From CAVZCK01 sp963798805 (lineage in GTDB: Bacteria; Pseudomonadota; Alphaproteobacteria; Rhizobiales; Rhodomicrobiaceae), in the NCBI GenBank assembly GCA_963798805.1, contig CAWCVC010000002.1, positions 744,001-808,000 on the forward strand: a stretch of DNA of 64,000 bases, written 5' to 3'. Positions 53,515 to 63,055 of the stretch are shown piece by piece (within the stretch, counting starts at the first letter, position 1; each line of letters starts with the position of its first letter). The notes under the pieces were generated by a model, which saw only the letters and a program-made list of their open reading frames with translations, was not told where the DNA came from and made no database searches. The translations under genes were made by a program, and so were the position numbers.

Positions 53515-54444
53515 ATGGCAGGTGAAATCACGACCGCCGAGAGCGAAAAGGCAGCGGTTCAGCAGCTGGCCGCCATCGACCTCAAGCAGGAGTTCGCGGA
53601 AACCGGCTTAGCCGATGTTTTGCAGAAGCTCGACGAGGAGCTGGTCGGCCTCGCCCCGGTGAAGACCCGCATCCGCGAAATCGCCGCGCTCTTGCTGGTC
53701 GACCGCGTGCGCCGCCGCATGGGGCTGGTGACGGAATCTCCGACGCTGCACATGAGCTTCACCGGCAATCCCGGCACCGGCAAGACCACTGTTGCGCTGC
53801 GGATGGCCGACATTCTGCACAAGCTCGGCTATATCCGCAAAGGCCATCTCGTCTCGGTGACGCGCGATGATCTCGTCGGTCAGTATATCGGCCACACCGC
53901 GCCGAAGACGAAGGAGATCCTGAAGAAGGCGATGGGCGGTGTGCTGTTCATCGACGAGGCCTATTACCTCTATCGCCAGGAGAACGAGCGGGATTACGGC
54001 CAGGAGGCGATCGAGATCCTATTGCAGGTGATGGAGAACCAGCGCGAGGATCTCGTCGTAATCCTTGCCGGCTACGGCGACCGGATGGAGAAATTCTTCC
54101 GCTCCAATCCCGGCTTCCGTTCGCGCATCGCCCATCATATCGACTTTCCCGATTACACGGACGACGAGCTGATCCGCATCGCCGAGATCATGCTGGCAAA
54201 GCAGAATTACCGGCTCAGCGAGGCGGCCCGCGAGGCCATGGTCGCCTATATCGCCGCCCGCAAGCAGCAGCCGCTCTTCGCCAACGCCCGCTCGATCCGC
54301 AACGCGCTCGACCGCGCCCGGCTGCGTCAGGCGAACCGTATCTTCGCCAGCGAAAACGCCGTGCCGGTCGAGGCGCTCTCGATCATCGAGGCGCCCGACA
54401 TTCTGGCGAGCCGCGTGCTGAAAGCGCCGAACGGCGCCGGTTAG
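53515..54444 (+). CDS. cbbX: Red-type RuBisCO activase CbbX
   Basis: An AAA+ ATPase of 309 residues that pulls inhibitory sugar phosphates from red-type RuBisCO by acting on the CbbL C-terminus. Walker A is GNPGTGKTTVALRMADIL, Walker B is GGVLFIDEAYYLYR, and the pore loop region is DDLVGQYIGHTAPKTKE. The arginine finger is expected in NPGFRSRI. A palindromic repeat separates it from cbbS. Confidence 0.97.
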   Translation: MAGEITTAESEKAAVQQLAAIDLKQEFAETGLADVLQKLDEELVGLAPVKTRIREIAALLLVDRVRRRMGLVTESPTLHMSFTGNPGTGKTTVALRMADILHKLGYIRKGHLVSVTRDDLVGQYIGHTAPKTKEILKKAMGGVLFIDEAYYLYRQENERDYGQEAIEILLQVMENQREDLVVILAGYGDRMEKFFRSNPGFRSRIAHHIDFPDYTDDELIRIAEIMLAKQNYRLSEAAREAMVAYIAARKQQPLFANARSIRNALDRARLRQANRIFASENAVPVEALSIIEAPDILASRVLKAPNGAG

Positions 54445-54470
54445 CGAGACAGAAAGGACAAAGGGGTGAC

Positions 54471-55271
54471 ATGCTTGAGGCCATTATTTTCGATGTCGAC
54501 GGGACCCTGGCTGAGACCGAGGAGATCCACCGCGCCGCCTTCAACCGCGCCTTCGAGGAAGCCGGGCTCGGCTGGCATTGGAGCGAGGCGCTCTATGGCG
54601 AGTTGCTCAAGGTGACGGGCGGCAAGGAGCGGATTGCTCATTTCATCGAGATGAACGGCGATCGGGCTACGACGGGCTCGAAGGGCCCGTCATTGATCGC
54701 GGATCTGCACTGGCGCAAGACGGCGATCTATGCGGAGATGATCGCCGCGGGCGATGTCGAGCTGCGGCCGGGCATCGCCGAGTTGATCGAGGGGGCCTTG
54801 ATCGACAGTATTCGGCTCGCCATCACCACGACGACGAGCCGCCCCAATGTCGACGCGCTGCTGAGGAGCACGCTTGGGCCGAACGGGCCTTCCGCCTTCG
54901 AGGTGATCGCGGCCGGCAACAGCGTTGCGGCGAAAAAGCCTGCGCCCGACATTTTCATTACCACCCTCGCGGAGCTGGGGCTCCATCCGCATGACGGTCT
55001 CGCCATTGAGGACTCGCAGAACGGCTTGCGCGCGGCCACCGCTGCCGGTCTTCCGACGCTGGTGACGCCGAGCCATTATTCGAGCGGCGAGGACTTCAGC
55101 GGCGCGACGCGCGTCGTCGACTCGCTGCCGGCTCTCCTCGGCCCGGCGATGTACCGCAACGTGGATCAGCCGCTCGCGCCATCGGATCTGGTCGACGCCG
55201 TGAGAATGCTTCATCATGAGGCCGTGACCAACGCAGCTTCCATCCCATCGCTTGCGGCAGCGCTGGAATAG
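54471..55271 (+). CDS. cbbY: CbbY, HAD-family sugar phosphate phosphatase
   Basis: CbbY removes xylulose 1,5-bisphosphate, a misfire inhibitor of RuBisCO. The HAD nucleophile motif is IIFDVDGTLAETEEIHRAAFNRAF. The second motif is ITTTTSRPN, the Lys is in AAKKPAPDIF, and AIEDSQNGLRAA is the third. The 266 residues include the four-helix cap. It follows cbbX after 26 bases. Confidence 0.93.
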   Translation: MLEAIIFDVDGTLAETEEIHRAAFNRAFEEAGLGWHWSEALYGELLKVTGGKERIAHFIEMNGDRATTGSKGPSLIADLHWRKTAIYAEMIAAGDVELRPGIAELIEGALIDSIRLAITTTTSRPNVDALLRSTLGPNGPSAFEVIAAGNSVAAKKPAPDIFITTLAELGLHPHDGLAIEDSQNGLRAATAAGLPTLVTPSHYSSGEDFSGATRVVDSLPALLGPAMYRNVDQPLAPSDLVDAVRMLHHEAVTNAASIPSLAAALE

Positions 55272-55306
55272 CGCCGCGCCAAGCTCCCTCCCAACAAGAT
55301 AGGCTC

Positions 55307-55984
55307 ATGAACCGCCCCGCAACGATCGTTTTCGACCTCGACGGTACGCTCGCCTACACCTCCCCCGATATTGCCGCGGCCTTGAACGCGGCACTCGCGC
55401 CGCTCAAGGCGCATGTCACCCTCGCCGAAACCGAGCGGATGGTCGGCGGCGGGCTACGCGCTCTGCTCGAAAAGGCCTTGGCGCTGAAGGAGTTGCAGCT
55501 TCCCGCTGCCGAGATCGACGCCAGCTATGCCCGGCTTCTCGCCAGCTATCGTGCCGCGCCGGCCACCCGGTCGAGTCTGCGCGACTGGATCGCCGATACG
55601 ATGGCGGATTTCTATGAACGCGGCGCGCGCATCGCCGTTTGCAGCAACAAGACCGAGGATATCGTCCGCGAGATCCTCGACGCTCTCGATGCGGCCCAAT
55701 GGGTCCACGCCGCGGTCGGCCATCTGCCCGAGCGTCAGAAGAAGCCCGATCCCGAGCTGCTTCTGCTGGCGATCCGCGAGGCGGGCGGCGATGTCTCACG
55801 CGCGATCATGATCGGCAATTCCGCTGCCGATGTTGGCGCCGCGCGGGCGGCGGCGGTCCCGGTCGTGCTGGTCGTCGGCGGCTATGGCAACAGCGACATC
55901 CGCACGCTCGGCGCCGACCGCATCGCCGCCAATGCTGCAGAATTGCGCGCTGCGATCCAGGAGCTGACCGGTGAGCGTCCCTAA
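55307..55984 (+). CDS. cbbZ: Phosphoglycolate phosphatase (CbbZ/Gph)
   Basis: A 225-residue HAD phosphatase that recycles 2-phosphoglycolate formed by RuBisCO oxygenation. The nucleophile motif is TIVFDLDGTLAYTSPDIAAALN, followed by VCSNKTEDIV, RQKKPDPELLL and MIGNSAADVGAARAA. It is the last cbb gene in the window. Its end overlaps the convergent CoA-transferase gene by four bases. Confidence 0.92.
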   Translation: MNRPATIVFDLDGTLAYTSPDIAAALNAALAPLKAHVTLAETERMVGGGLRALLEKALALKELQLPAAEIDASYARLLASYRAAPATRSSLRDWIADTMADFYERGARIAVCSNKTEDIVREILDALDAAQWVHAAVGHLPERQKKPDPELLLLAIREAGGDVSRAIMIGNSAADVGAARAAAVPVVLVVGGYGNSDIRTLGADRIAANAAELRAAIQELTGERP

Positions 55985-57417
55985 TCCTCAGGCCAGACCA
56001 GCGGATGCGAGCCGGGCGGCATGGACGGTCTTCGCCATCGCGGCGGTGTTACCGTGAATTGCGCGGCGTGCGGCATGGCGCGCAGCTTGCCGAAGCCGGA
56101 AGGATAGTCCTGCGCCAGGTCATCTAATTTCGGCTTGGGTGCCGAGAGATCGGGCGTCAGGCGGCCGAGCCCGCGCAGCCAGCGTCCGGCCTGCGCCAGC
56201 GACACGCGCACATGCCAGCTTCCGCCTTCGCTTTGCTGCCGCAGGAGCGCCGCGGCCGCGCCGAACGCCATCAGAAATCCCGACGAATAGTCGAGGATCT
56301 GCATCGGCAACGCTTTGGGCGCCGCGGTGCCGAAGCCTTCCGCCTCGGCCAGATTGAAGCCGGTTGCCGATTGTACGAGCAAGTCGAAGCCGCGCCGCCC
56401 CGACCAGGAGCCTTCATGGCCGTAGGCGCTCAGCGAGACGCAGACGATGCCCGGCCGCATACGTGCCAGGTCCTGCGGCGCAAAGCCGAGCGCCGCCAGG
56501 CCGCCGGGCCGGTAGCCCTGCATGAAGACATGCGCGCTTTCCGCGAGCTTGCGGAGCTGTGCCCTGCCGGCCTCGGTCTTCAGATCGATATGCGCCGACA
56601 GCTTGCCCCGGCTGGTATCGGCGATCGCCTCGATATTCGGCAGCTTCGGCGAGTTCACCAGCATCACATCGGCGCCGTAGGCGGCGAGCGTGCGCCCGGC
56701 GACCGGGCCGGCAAGAATGCGTGTCAGGTCGAGCACGCGAAGGCCGTGCAGCGGTGACGCGTCAGCCGCGAGCGACGGCCATGAGAGAGGCTCGGCGTCG
56801 CCGATCTTTTCGATGGTCATCAGCGGCAGACCCGCGACGGCGCGGCCCTGCGGGTGAGCGTCCCATTCGGCGAAGGACCTGACGGCAGCGACGACCAATC
56901 CGGCTTCGGCGGCGGCGGTTTCGAAATCCTCGGCGCGCCAGCGCTCAAGCGCCTTCTCCACATCGGCGCGCTCGACGCCATCGCTCGACGGAAAGCCGAG
57001 CAGCCGCAGCGCGCCTTCACGGTGATGGGCGAAATTGGCGTGGATGCGGACCCAGCCCGGATGAGCCGCTCCACCGCAGCGATAGAGGCCGGAGAATTTG
57101 TCCCACAGCTCCGGCACCCGGCCATCGATGGAGAAATAAGCGGTGCATTCGAGCGCGGCGTCTCGCATGTTGACGCCGACCTGTTGCCGCCGGCCGGTCC
57201 GCTGATGCCAGATCTCGGCTGCGGCAAGAGCAGCCACGGCAATACTCGCCTGAGCTGCCGCACCGACGGCAAAGGAGGACGGCAGCCCGGCTTTGCCTTC
57301 AGTCAGCGTCAGCCCGGCGAGCGCCTCGTCCGGCAGGCCGAAGCCGTGCCAGATCGCTTCGGCCGCTTCCCGCGCGATGGCCAGCTCCGTCTTGCTGGGC
57401 TCAGAATCGATGGTCAT
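55981..57417 (-). CDS. CaiB/BaiF-family CoA transferase with swapped halves
   Basis: The part that normally opens these proteins, LRVLDLTRILAGPVAGRTLAAYGADVMLVN with FMQGYRPGGLAALGF and FDLLVQSATGF, lies in the second half here (from about residue 227). The first ~220 residues correspond to the domain usually found later (GQASIAVAALAAAEIWHQRTGRRQQVGVNMRDAAL in pieces). This tandem layout is known in some family members. CoA donor and acceptor cannot be told. It is convergent with cbbZ. The ATG of MTIDSEP was chosen over a TTG two codons upstream. Confidence 0.82.
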   Translation of the reverse strand: MTIDSEPSKTELAIAREAAEAIWHGFGLPDEALAGLTLTEGKAGLPSSFAVGAAAQASIAVAALAAAEIWHQRTGRRQQVGVNMRDAALECTAYFSIDGRVPELWDKFSGLYRCGGAAHPGWVRIHANFAHHREGALRLLGFPSSDGVERADVEKALERWRAEDFETAAAEAGLVVAAVRSFAEWDAHPQGRAVAGLPLMTIEKIGDAEPLSWPSLAADASPLHGLRVLDLTRILAGPVAGRTLAAYGADVMLVNSPKLPNIEAIADTSRGKLSAHIDLKTEAGRAQLRKLAESAHVFMQGYRPGGLAALGFAPQDLARMRPGIVCVSLSAYGHEGSWSGRRGFDLLVQSATGFNLAEAEGFGTAAPKALPMQILDYSSGFLMAFGAAAALLRQQSEGGSWHVRVSLAQAGRWLRGLGRLTPDLSAPKPKLDDLAQDYPSGFGKLRAMPHAAQFTVTPPRWRRPSMPPGSHPLVWPED

Positions 57418-57567
57418 CGGCAAACCTCATCATCCGGCAGGTTTTTGCGGGCGACCATAACACAGTGCGCCGCCGCCGCGCGGATCGTGGGGCCAACACG
57501 AAAGCGTGATCCCCGACGCCAGGCTTTGCGGGCACAATCCCGCGCCTCACAGCTCGGAGACTTGCCC

Positions 57568-58366
57568 ATGCGCCTGATCGCGGCTTTGATTTTCGCCCTC
57601 GCGGCCCTGCCGGCCTGGGCTTGCGGGGTCGACAGCGACTGCAGGCTCGGCGATCGCATCTATCGGATCTATGTGCCAGAGGGCAAAGCCAAGGAGCCGA
57701 TCGGCGCCATCATTTTCGCTCACGGCTACCGCGGCACCGCGGCGCAGATCATGGACGACAAATCCCTGATCAAGCTTGCCGATGAGCTTCACGTCGCCCT
57801 GGTCGCTCCCCAATCCGCTCCCGAAGGCTGGCAGATCCCGAACCGGCCGCGGCACCGGGCCAATACGGGTGAGGCGGAGTTCATCTATTTCAAGATTTCT
57901 CGTCGACGAGATCACCACGCGCTACGGCATCGACCCGCATAAGCTGCTGATGACCGGCTTTTCCTCCGGCGCGATGCTGGTCTGGAACCTCGCCTGCAAC
58001 GAGGGAACGCTGTTTGCAGGCTTTGCGCCGATCTCCGGCACGTTCTGGGCGCCGATCCCGGCCCGTTGTCCGAACCTGCCCGTCAGCCTGATCCATTTCC
58101 ACGGCATTAGCGATCCGGTTGTGCCGATCGTAGGCCGCGCCATTGCCGATAGCGGGCAGGGGGACGTCATGGATGCCCTTGCGATGTTCGCCAAAGAGGG
58201 TGATTTCGGTCCGGAAAAGCGGGTGCCGGCCGAAGGGCTCGACTGCAAGCGGCGCGAAAACCCCGAAGGCAAGATCCTGGAGTTCTGCAGCCATCCCGGC
58301 GGTCATTACTATAAGGCGAGCTTCGTGCGGCGTGCCTGGAAGGAAATGCATATCGGCCATCGCTGA
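57568..58366 (+). pseudogene. Secreted polyhydroxybutyrate depolymerase/feruloyl esterase-like protein, frameshifted as read
   Basis: A signal peptide (LIAALIFALAALPAWACG) leads an alpha/beta-hydrolase of the LpqC type: IIFAHGYRGTAAQIM, then APQSAPEGWQIPN. At about 57894-57899 the frame is lost; another frame continues with LVDEITTRYGIDPHKLLMTGFSSGAMLVWNLACNEG, with the nucleophile Ser in GFSSGAM, and ends HPGGHYYKASFVRRAW with the catalytic His region. Removing one T from GATTTC rejoins the frames (FKILVDEI). The protein would be ~265 residues. Confidence 0.82.
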
Positions 58367-58375
58367 GCCCGGCGA

Positions 58376-59389
58376 TCAGCCGGCGGCGGGATCGGCGAGC
58401 TTGTTGATATCGGCCAGAAGTCTTTGTTCAACTGCGATCCCGTCCCTGGCCGCCGCCTCGCGTAAAGCCAGGCGCCTCGTGCCCGGCAGGCGCGCCTCGT
58501 CCGCTTCGATCGCCTCGGCGAGGAGACCGATGCGATCGGCCGCTGCGTCGCCGCCGAAAGCCGCCGGATCGATCGCCATGAGGAACTGGCCGATGCCGGG
58601 TGGCGCGCCTTCGGCGTGGAAGAATGAGCTGGCCTGGAAGGCAAGATTGGCTCCGGTCAGCGCGGCAGAGAGGATTTCGACCATCAGGGCGAGCGCTGCG
58701 CCTTTCGCGCCGCCGATCGGAGTCAGCGTACCCTTGAGGGCGACCGCCGCGTCGGTCGTCGGATTGCCCTCCGCGTCCTTCGCCCAGCCTTCCGGGATCG
58801 GCTCGCCCTTCTGCGCGGCCGTCATGATCTTGCCGCGCGCCACTTCCGACAGCGCGAGATCGATGATCAGCGGCTCGCGGCCCGGCTGCGGCGTGGCGAA
58901 GGCGATCGGATTGGTGCCGAACAGGCCGCGCCGCCCGCCCCAGGCCGCCATCGCATGTGGCGAGTTCGTGACCATCAGCCCGATCAGGCCGGCTTTGGCG
59001 ATCCTCTCGACGACGAGGCCGAGGGCGCCGGCGTGATGCGAGCGGGTGAAACCGGCAGCGGCGATGCCGGTCTCGCGCGCGATCTTCGCCAGCTCGGCGG
59101 TCGCCAGCTCGAAGGCTGGATAGGCAAAGCCGTGCGTGACGTCGATCATCAGGCTTGCGGCGCGGGTTCGTTTCATCTGCGGCACGGCATGGCCGTCGAC
59201 CTTGCCCGAGCGCGCCTGCGCGGCATAGGCCGCGACGCGGGAAAGTCCGTGGCCTTTCTGCCCGTCGATTTCGGCGGCAACGAGCGCCCGTGCGACGGCC
59301 GCTGCGTTTTCGGCGCTGGTGTTCGAGGCGATCAGCGCGCGGGCGACCAGATCGGTCAGCTCGGCGCGGCGCAGTTTGGTGCCGCTCAT
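58376..59389 (-). CDS. comC: Malate/L-lactate dehydrogenase family, probable (R)-sulfolactate dehydrogenase (ComC-like)
   Basis: A 337-residue NAD(P)-dependent dehydrogenase of the LDH2 family: QKGHGLSRVAAYAAQARSGKV, GFTRSHHAGALGLVVERIA, NSPHAMAAWGGRRGLFGTNPIAFATP and GGAKGAALALMVEILSAALTGA, given here in pieces. ComC-type enzymes of this family oxidise (R)-sulfolactate to sulfopyruvate. That substrate is inferred from the suyAB and slcC-like neighbours; malate, ureidoglycolate or another hydroxyacid is possible. The start overlaps the upstream dehydrogenase gene by four bases. Confidence 0.75.
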   Translation of the reverse strand: MSGTKLRRAELTDLVARALIASNTSAENAAAVARALVAAEIDGQKGHGLSRVAAYAAQARSGKVDGHAVPQMKRTRAASLMIDVTHGFAYPAFELATAELAKIARETGIAAAGFTRSHHAGALGLVVERIAKAGLIGLMVTNSPHAMAAWGGRRGLFGTNPIAFATPQPGREPLIIDLALSEVARGKIMTAAQKGEPIPEGWAKDAEGNPTTDAAVALKGTLTPIGGAKGAALALMVEILSAALTGANLAFQASSFFHAEGAPPGIGQFLMAIDPAAFGGDAAADRIGLLAEAIEADEARLPGTRRLALREAAARDGIAVEQRLLADINKLADPAAG

Positions 59390-60327
59390 GATTGGCGCTC
59401 TTTCAGGACTTTGAGGACATTGTCGACAGTGACGGAGCTGATCCGGGCATTGGATTCGACGGTGATCCCGGCCATGTGCGGGGTGAGGATCACATTCGGC
59501 AGGCCGGCGAACAGCGCCGCGGTCTCCGGAGTGATCGGTTCGGTGTCGAACACGTCGATAGCCGCACCGCCGAGATGTCCCGTGCGCAAGGAGGCAGCGA
59601 GGGCGGCTTCTTCGACAATGCCTCCGCGGGCGGTGTTGATGAGGATCGCACCCGGTTTGATGGCGGCGATCTCGGCAGCCCCGATCAGGCCGCGAGTCTG
59701 AGCCGTCAGCGGGCAGTGCAGGGTGACGATGTCGGCCCGTGCCAGCAGCCCCGGCAGATCGACGCGCTCGGTCTCGCGCCAGGCCGGGTGAGTCTCCGGC
59801 AGAAGCGCATCCATGGCAATCGTCTTGAAGCCCACGGCTTGCGCCTTGGAGGCGGTCAGCTGGCCGATCGAGCCGAAGCCGACGACGCCGAGCATCCGGC
59901 CGGCGCCTTCGTGGCCCGCGCCCATTTCCTCGCGCGGCCACTCGCCCTTCATCAGCCGCGCCGTCCCGGAAAAGGCGGCAAAGCGCAACAGCATCAGCGA
60001 GGCCGCAAGCACATATTCGGCGACGGCCTCGGCATTGGCGCCGACCGCCGGACGGACGGCGATACGGCGCGCCTTGCACGCCTCGACATCGATATTGTCG
60101 AGACCAACCCCGAGCCGCCCGACCACAGCGAGGCGGGGCGCCTTGGCGATCAGCGCCGCATCGACCCGCGTACGGTTGCGCACGATGAGAGCGAGGGCAT
60201 CCGCCGTTAGCGCCTCCAGTTCGGAGCGCTTGTTCCAAAGCCCCTCATCCAAATGGACGGAGTAATCCGCCCTGAGCCGCTCGATCGGGGCGGTATCCAT
60301 GAATTCGCTGATGATGATGTCCAACAT
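59386..60327 (-). CDS. slcC: 2-hydroxyacid dehydrogenase, probable (S)-sulfolactate dehydrogenase (SlcC-like)
   Basis: A 313-residue member of the phosphoglycerate dehydrogenase family. The NAD motif is LGVVGFGSIGQLTASKAQ, the catalytic Arg is in INTARGGIVEEAAL, the Glu in DVFDTEPITPE and the His in ILTPHMAGITVESN. It is next to a ComC-like enzyme, and both follow suyAB; the pair SlcC plus ComC is known to racemise sulfolactate through sulfopyruvate. The substrate is inferred from this context. Confidence 0.75.
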   Translation of the reverse strand: MLDIIISEFMDTAPIERLRADYSVHLDEGLWNKRSELEALTADALALIVRNRTRVDAALIAKAPRLAVVGRLGVGLDNIDVEACKARRIAVRPAVGANAEAVAEYVLAASLMLLRFAAFSGTARLMKGEWPREEMGAGHEGAGRMLGVVGFGSIGQLTASKAQAVGFKTIAMDALLPETHPAWRETERVDLPGLLARADIVTLHCPLTAQTRGLIGAAEIAAIKPGAILINTARGGIVEEAALAASLRTGHLGGAAIDVFDTEPITPETAALFAGLPNVILTPHMAGITVESNARISSVTVDNVLKVLKERQS

Positions 60328-60402
60328 GGAAAGCTGCCTCGGGTTAGGGAGGAGGACTCATGGACACGAAGCCGGGGCGCGGCCTGAACGCGGTGCGAGC
60401 CG

Positions 60403-61359
60403 TCAGTCTAGAATGCCGCCTTGCTTCGCAGCAGCGATGAATTCTTCCGTCTTCTTCTTCATGAAGGCTGCGTTCTTCTCGACCGGAATGTCGATCAGGG
60501 CGAAGCCGGCATCCTGCATCTGCTTCTGAAATTCGGGATCGGCGTTGATCTTGCCGATCATGTCGGAAAGCTCCTTCTGAATCCTGGCCGGCGTACTCTT
60601 CGGCACGGCGATGCCGCGATAGGCGCCGGAGACGAGATCGAAACCGAGCTCCTTGAAGGTCGGTGCATCGGGAAATTTCGGGTGGCGACTCTCCGTGGCC
60701 ACCGCGAGGATGCGTGCTTGCGCGCCGATCTCCGTCGCGCTCGTCGTATAGCCCCAGGCCGCATCGACCTGCCCGACGAGGAGCGCCGTATTCGATGCAC
60801 TGGTGCCTTTCAAAGGAACATAGCTGGTCTGGATGTCCGCCATCTTATCGAAGCGGACCTGCGCCAGATGATTTGCGGTGTCCTTGCCGCTGCCAGAGAA
60901 GGTGAGCTTGCCGGGATGGTCCTTCGCATATTTGATCAGGTCGGCGAGCGTCTTGAAGGGGCTGCCGGCTTTGACGACGATGGCGTCCGGCGTGTAGTGG
61001 AACCAATAGACGGTGGCGATATCGTCGGTCTTGTAGCCCGCATTTTCCTGGGCCGGCTGGAGCACGATGTGCGGCAGGTTCACGCCCATGATCGTATAAC
61101 CGTCGCCCTTGAGCCGATTGAGCCCTGCCCAAGCGAGTGCACCGCCGCCGCCCGGCTTGTACGAGATAACCAGATTTTGCCCGAACATCTTCTTGAAGAA
61201 AGGCTGCTGGAGCCTGGCGGTGATGTCGGACTCCCCGCCTGGGCTGAACGGGATGATGTACCCGATCGGTTTGTCCGGATATGCGCAAGCCGCTCCAAAA
61301 GCCCCCATGAGCGCCGCCGCAGCCGCAACACCAAGAATGGCTCGGCGTGAGAAAATCAT
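60403..61359 (-). CDS. TTT-family (Bug/TctC-like) periplasmic binding protein
   Basis: A 318-residue solute receptor of the tripartite tricarboxylate transporter type. The signal peptide begins FSRRAILGVAAAAALMG, possibly Tat-type. The mature part has YPDKPIGYIIPFSPGGESDITAR and KPGGGGALAWAGLNR, the family's ligand loop. The membrane subunits (TctA, TctB) are not in the window. In this operon the ligand may be sulfolactate, by inference. Confidence 0.88.
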   Translation of the reverse strand: MIFSRRAILGVAAAAALMGAFGAACAYPDKPIGYIIPFSPGGESDITARLQQPFFKKMFGQNLVISYKPGGGGALAWAGLNRLKGDGYTIMGVNLPHIVLQPAQENAGYKTDDIATVYWFHYTPDAIVVKAGSPFKTLADLIKYAKDHPGKLTFSGSGKDTANHLAQVRFDKMADIQTSYVPLKGTSASNTALLVGQVDAAWGYTTSATEIGAQARILAVATESRHPKFPDAPTFKELGFDLVSGAYRGIAVPKSTPARIQKELSDMIGKINADPEFQKQMQDAGFALIDIPVEKNAAFMKKKTEEFIAAAKQGGILD

Positions 61360-61484
61360 GGTCTGTCCTCCCGGGTGACGTTGTTTCAGGCTCCGTATCC
61401 ATTGGATTGGTCGAGCCTGACCGCTTTACGCCTGTCTTGGCCCAGATTCCGGAAACCCGCAAACGCCGTCAACCGGATTGACGC

Positions 61485-62667
61485 TTATGCACTGCGATAA
61501 AGCTTAGTCATGACGAATTCGCGGTGTCCGAGCGCTTCCGCCGCCGTGCTGCGCCCGTTCGATGTGCGCAGGATCATGTCGATCAGCGCGTCGCCGGCCT
61601 GATCGATGGTCATCTCGCGGCGCACGATGCCGGAGACATCGAGATCGACATGCTCGCCCATGGTGCGCACGGTGCGCGGATTGGCGGAGATCTTGATCAC
61701 CGGCACGATCGGATTGCCGACAATATTGCCCTGTCCGGTCGGGAAGGTGTGGACCGCATAGCCGCCAGCCGCCATCAGCGTGACGCATTCGGCCGCGGCG
61801 GAGGAGGTGTCCATGTAATACAGGCCGGGGCCAGATTTCGGCGCCTCGGCTGGTTCCAGAATGTCGATATAGCGGCTCACGCGGCCGATCTTCTCCAGAT
61901 TGCCCAGCGCCTTTTCCTCGATCGTGGTGAGGCCGCCCTCGATATTGCCCTTGGTCGGCTGACTTCTCTGAAAGGTCGTCCACCTTGTTGGCCTCGATCA
62001 CCTCGTCCTGATAGGCCTTCCACATCTTGTACCAGCGCTCGCCGACCTCGGGCGTTGCGGCGCGGGCCTTGCAGATATGCTCGCCGCCGGTGATCTCGGA
62101 GGTCTCGCCGAAGACGCCGTAAATGCCCTCGGGCAGCAGCTTGTCATACATATTGCCGACGGTCGGGCAGGACGCGAGACCCGTCGTGGTGTCGCTCTCG
62201 CCGCATTTGGTCGAGACCCACAGCTCGGAGATCGAGCATTCCTCGCGCTGGAGTTCGGTAGCGTAATGCACGAATTCCTTCGTCTTGCGCGAGGCGTCCA
62301 TGATCGTCTTCAGGTCGCCATTCTGCTCGATGGAGAAGCCCGCAACCGGCTTGCCGGTCTCGGCTATGCCATCGACGATGCGCTTGGTCCAGCCAGGCTC
62401 GATCCCGATGACGACGCAGGCCGCCACGTTCGGATTGGCGCCGGTGCCGATCATGGTGCGGAAATGCAGGTCGAGATCGGCGCCGAATTGCAGCCGGCCA
62501 TAGGAATGCGGCAGGGCCATCGTGCCCTTGATGTTGTTGGCGATACTCTCGCAGGCGGCGTTGGAGATATCGTCGACCGGCAGGATCACGACATGGTTGC
62601 GCACGCCGACACGGCCATTGGCGCGGCGATAGCCCTGGAATGTGTAATTGGCGTATTTCGAAGCCAT
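61485..62667 (-). pseudogene. suyB: Sulfolactate sulfo-lyase large subunit (SuyB-like; UxaA/altronate dehydratase family), frameshifted as read
   Basis: The N-terminal frame has RANGRVGVRNHVVILPVDDISNAACE, FGADLDLHFRTMIGTGANPNVAACVVIGIE and SELWVSTKCGESDTTTGLASCPTVGN, shown here in pieces. After KVDDLSE it must shift to another frame, which gives SQPTKGNIEGGLTTIEEKALGN, GLYYMDTSSAAAECV and the end ALGHREFVMTKLYRSA. Removing one A of the minus-strand GAAGTC (61961-61966) joins them into a 393-residue protein. SuyB splits (R)-sulfolactate into pyruvate and sulfite. The closely related UxaA family is an alternative. Confidence 0.8.
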
Positions 62668-62677
62668 CAGGCAGCCC

Positions 62678-62965
62678 TCACCAGCGCTTGGTTTTCAGAT
62701 TGTGGACATGGACATGCTCGCCTGCGCCAGCATTGCCGGTCATGCGGCCGACATCCTCGCCATATTTGATGACGGTGTCGCCCGAGGCGAGCGGCTTTAG
62801 GGCCACCTTGTGCCCGATCGGGATGTCGTTTCTGGCGGTCAGGTTCAGCGTGGTGTCGTTCTCGGTGATGACACCGAGCATATCAGTGCCAGCCTTCAAT
62901 CCTTCGACGACGACGACGCCGACATTGTCTTTCGGGCTGTGGACAAGAAAATGGGGAGCGGACAT
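62678..62965 (-). CDS. suyA: Sulfolactate sulfo-lyase small subunit (SuyA-like, SAF domain)
   Basis: A 95-residue SAF-domain protein: FLVHSPKDNVGVVVVEGL, DIPIGHKVALKPLASGDTVIKYGEDVGRM in pieces, and the end AGEHVHVHNLKTKRW. In SuyA or the UxaA N-terminal domain these residues form part of the active site with the large subunit. It lies ten bases before suyB. The separate small subunit and its end NLKTKRW favour SuyA over the fused altronate dehydratase. Confidence 0.82.
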   Translation of the reverse strand: MSAPHFLVHSPKDNVGVVVVEGLKAGTDMLGVITENDTTLNLTARNDIPIGHKVALKPLASGDTVIKYGEDVGRMTGNAGAGEHVHVHNLKTKRW

Positions 62966-63013
62966 CGGGCGTGCTTCCTCCAGGTCGATCGGCTCTTCAG
63001 CTTTGAAGCAATA

Positions 63014-63025
63014 TCTTATATAAGA
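63014..63025. promoter_or_regulatory. Perfect palindrome between suyA and the GntR gene
   Basis: TCTTATATAAGA is a perfect 12-bp palindrome, 48 bases before suyA and 30 before the divergent GntR start codon. HutC-type GntR regulators bind AT-rich palindromes of this kind. It is the best candidate for the operator of this operon. Confidence 0.5.
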
Positions 63026-63055
63026 CAGAAGATTGGTTGACAACCGGGGATCAGG

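Noticed and set aside
61485..62965. Annotation of the split gene as altronate hydrolase (UxaA) or galactarate dehydratase
   Set aside because: A separate SAF-domain subunit, the SQPTKGNIEGGL block and two sulfolactate-type dehydrogenase genes in the operon fit SuyA/SuyB better. No uronate catabolism gene is present.
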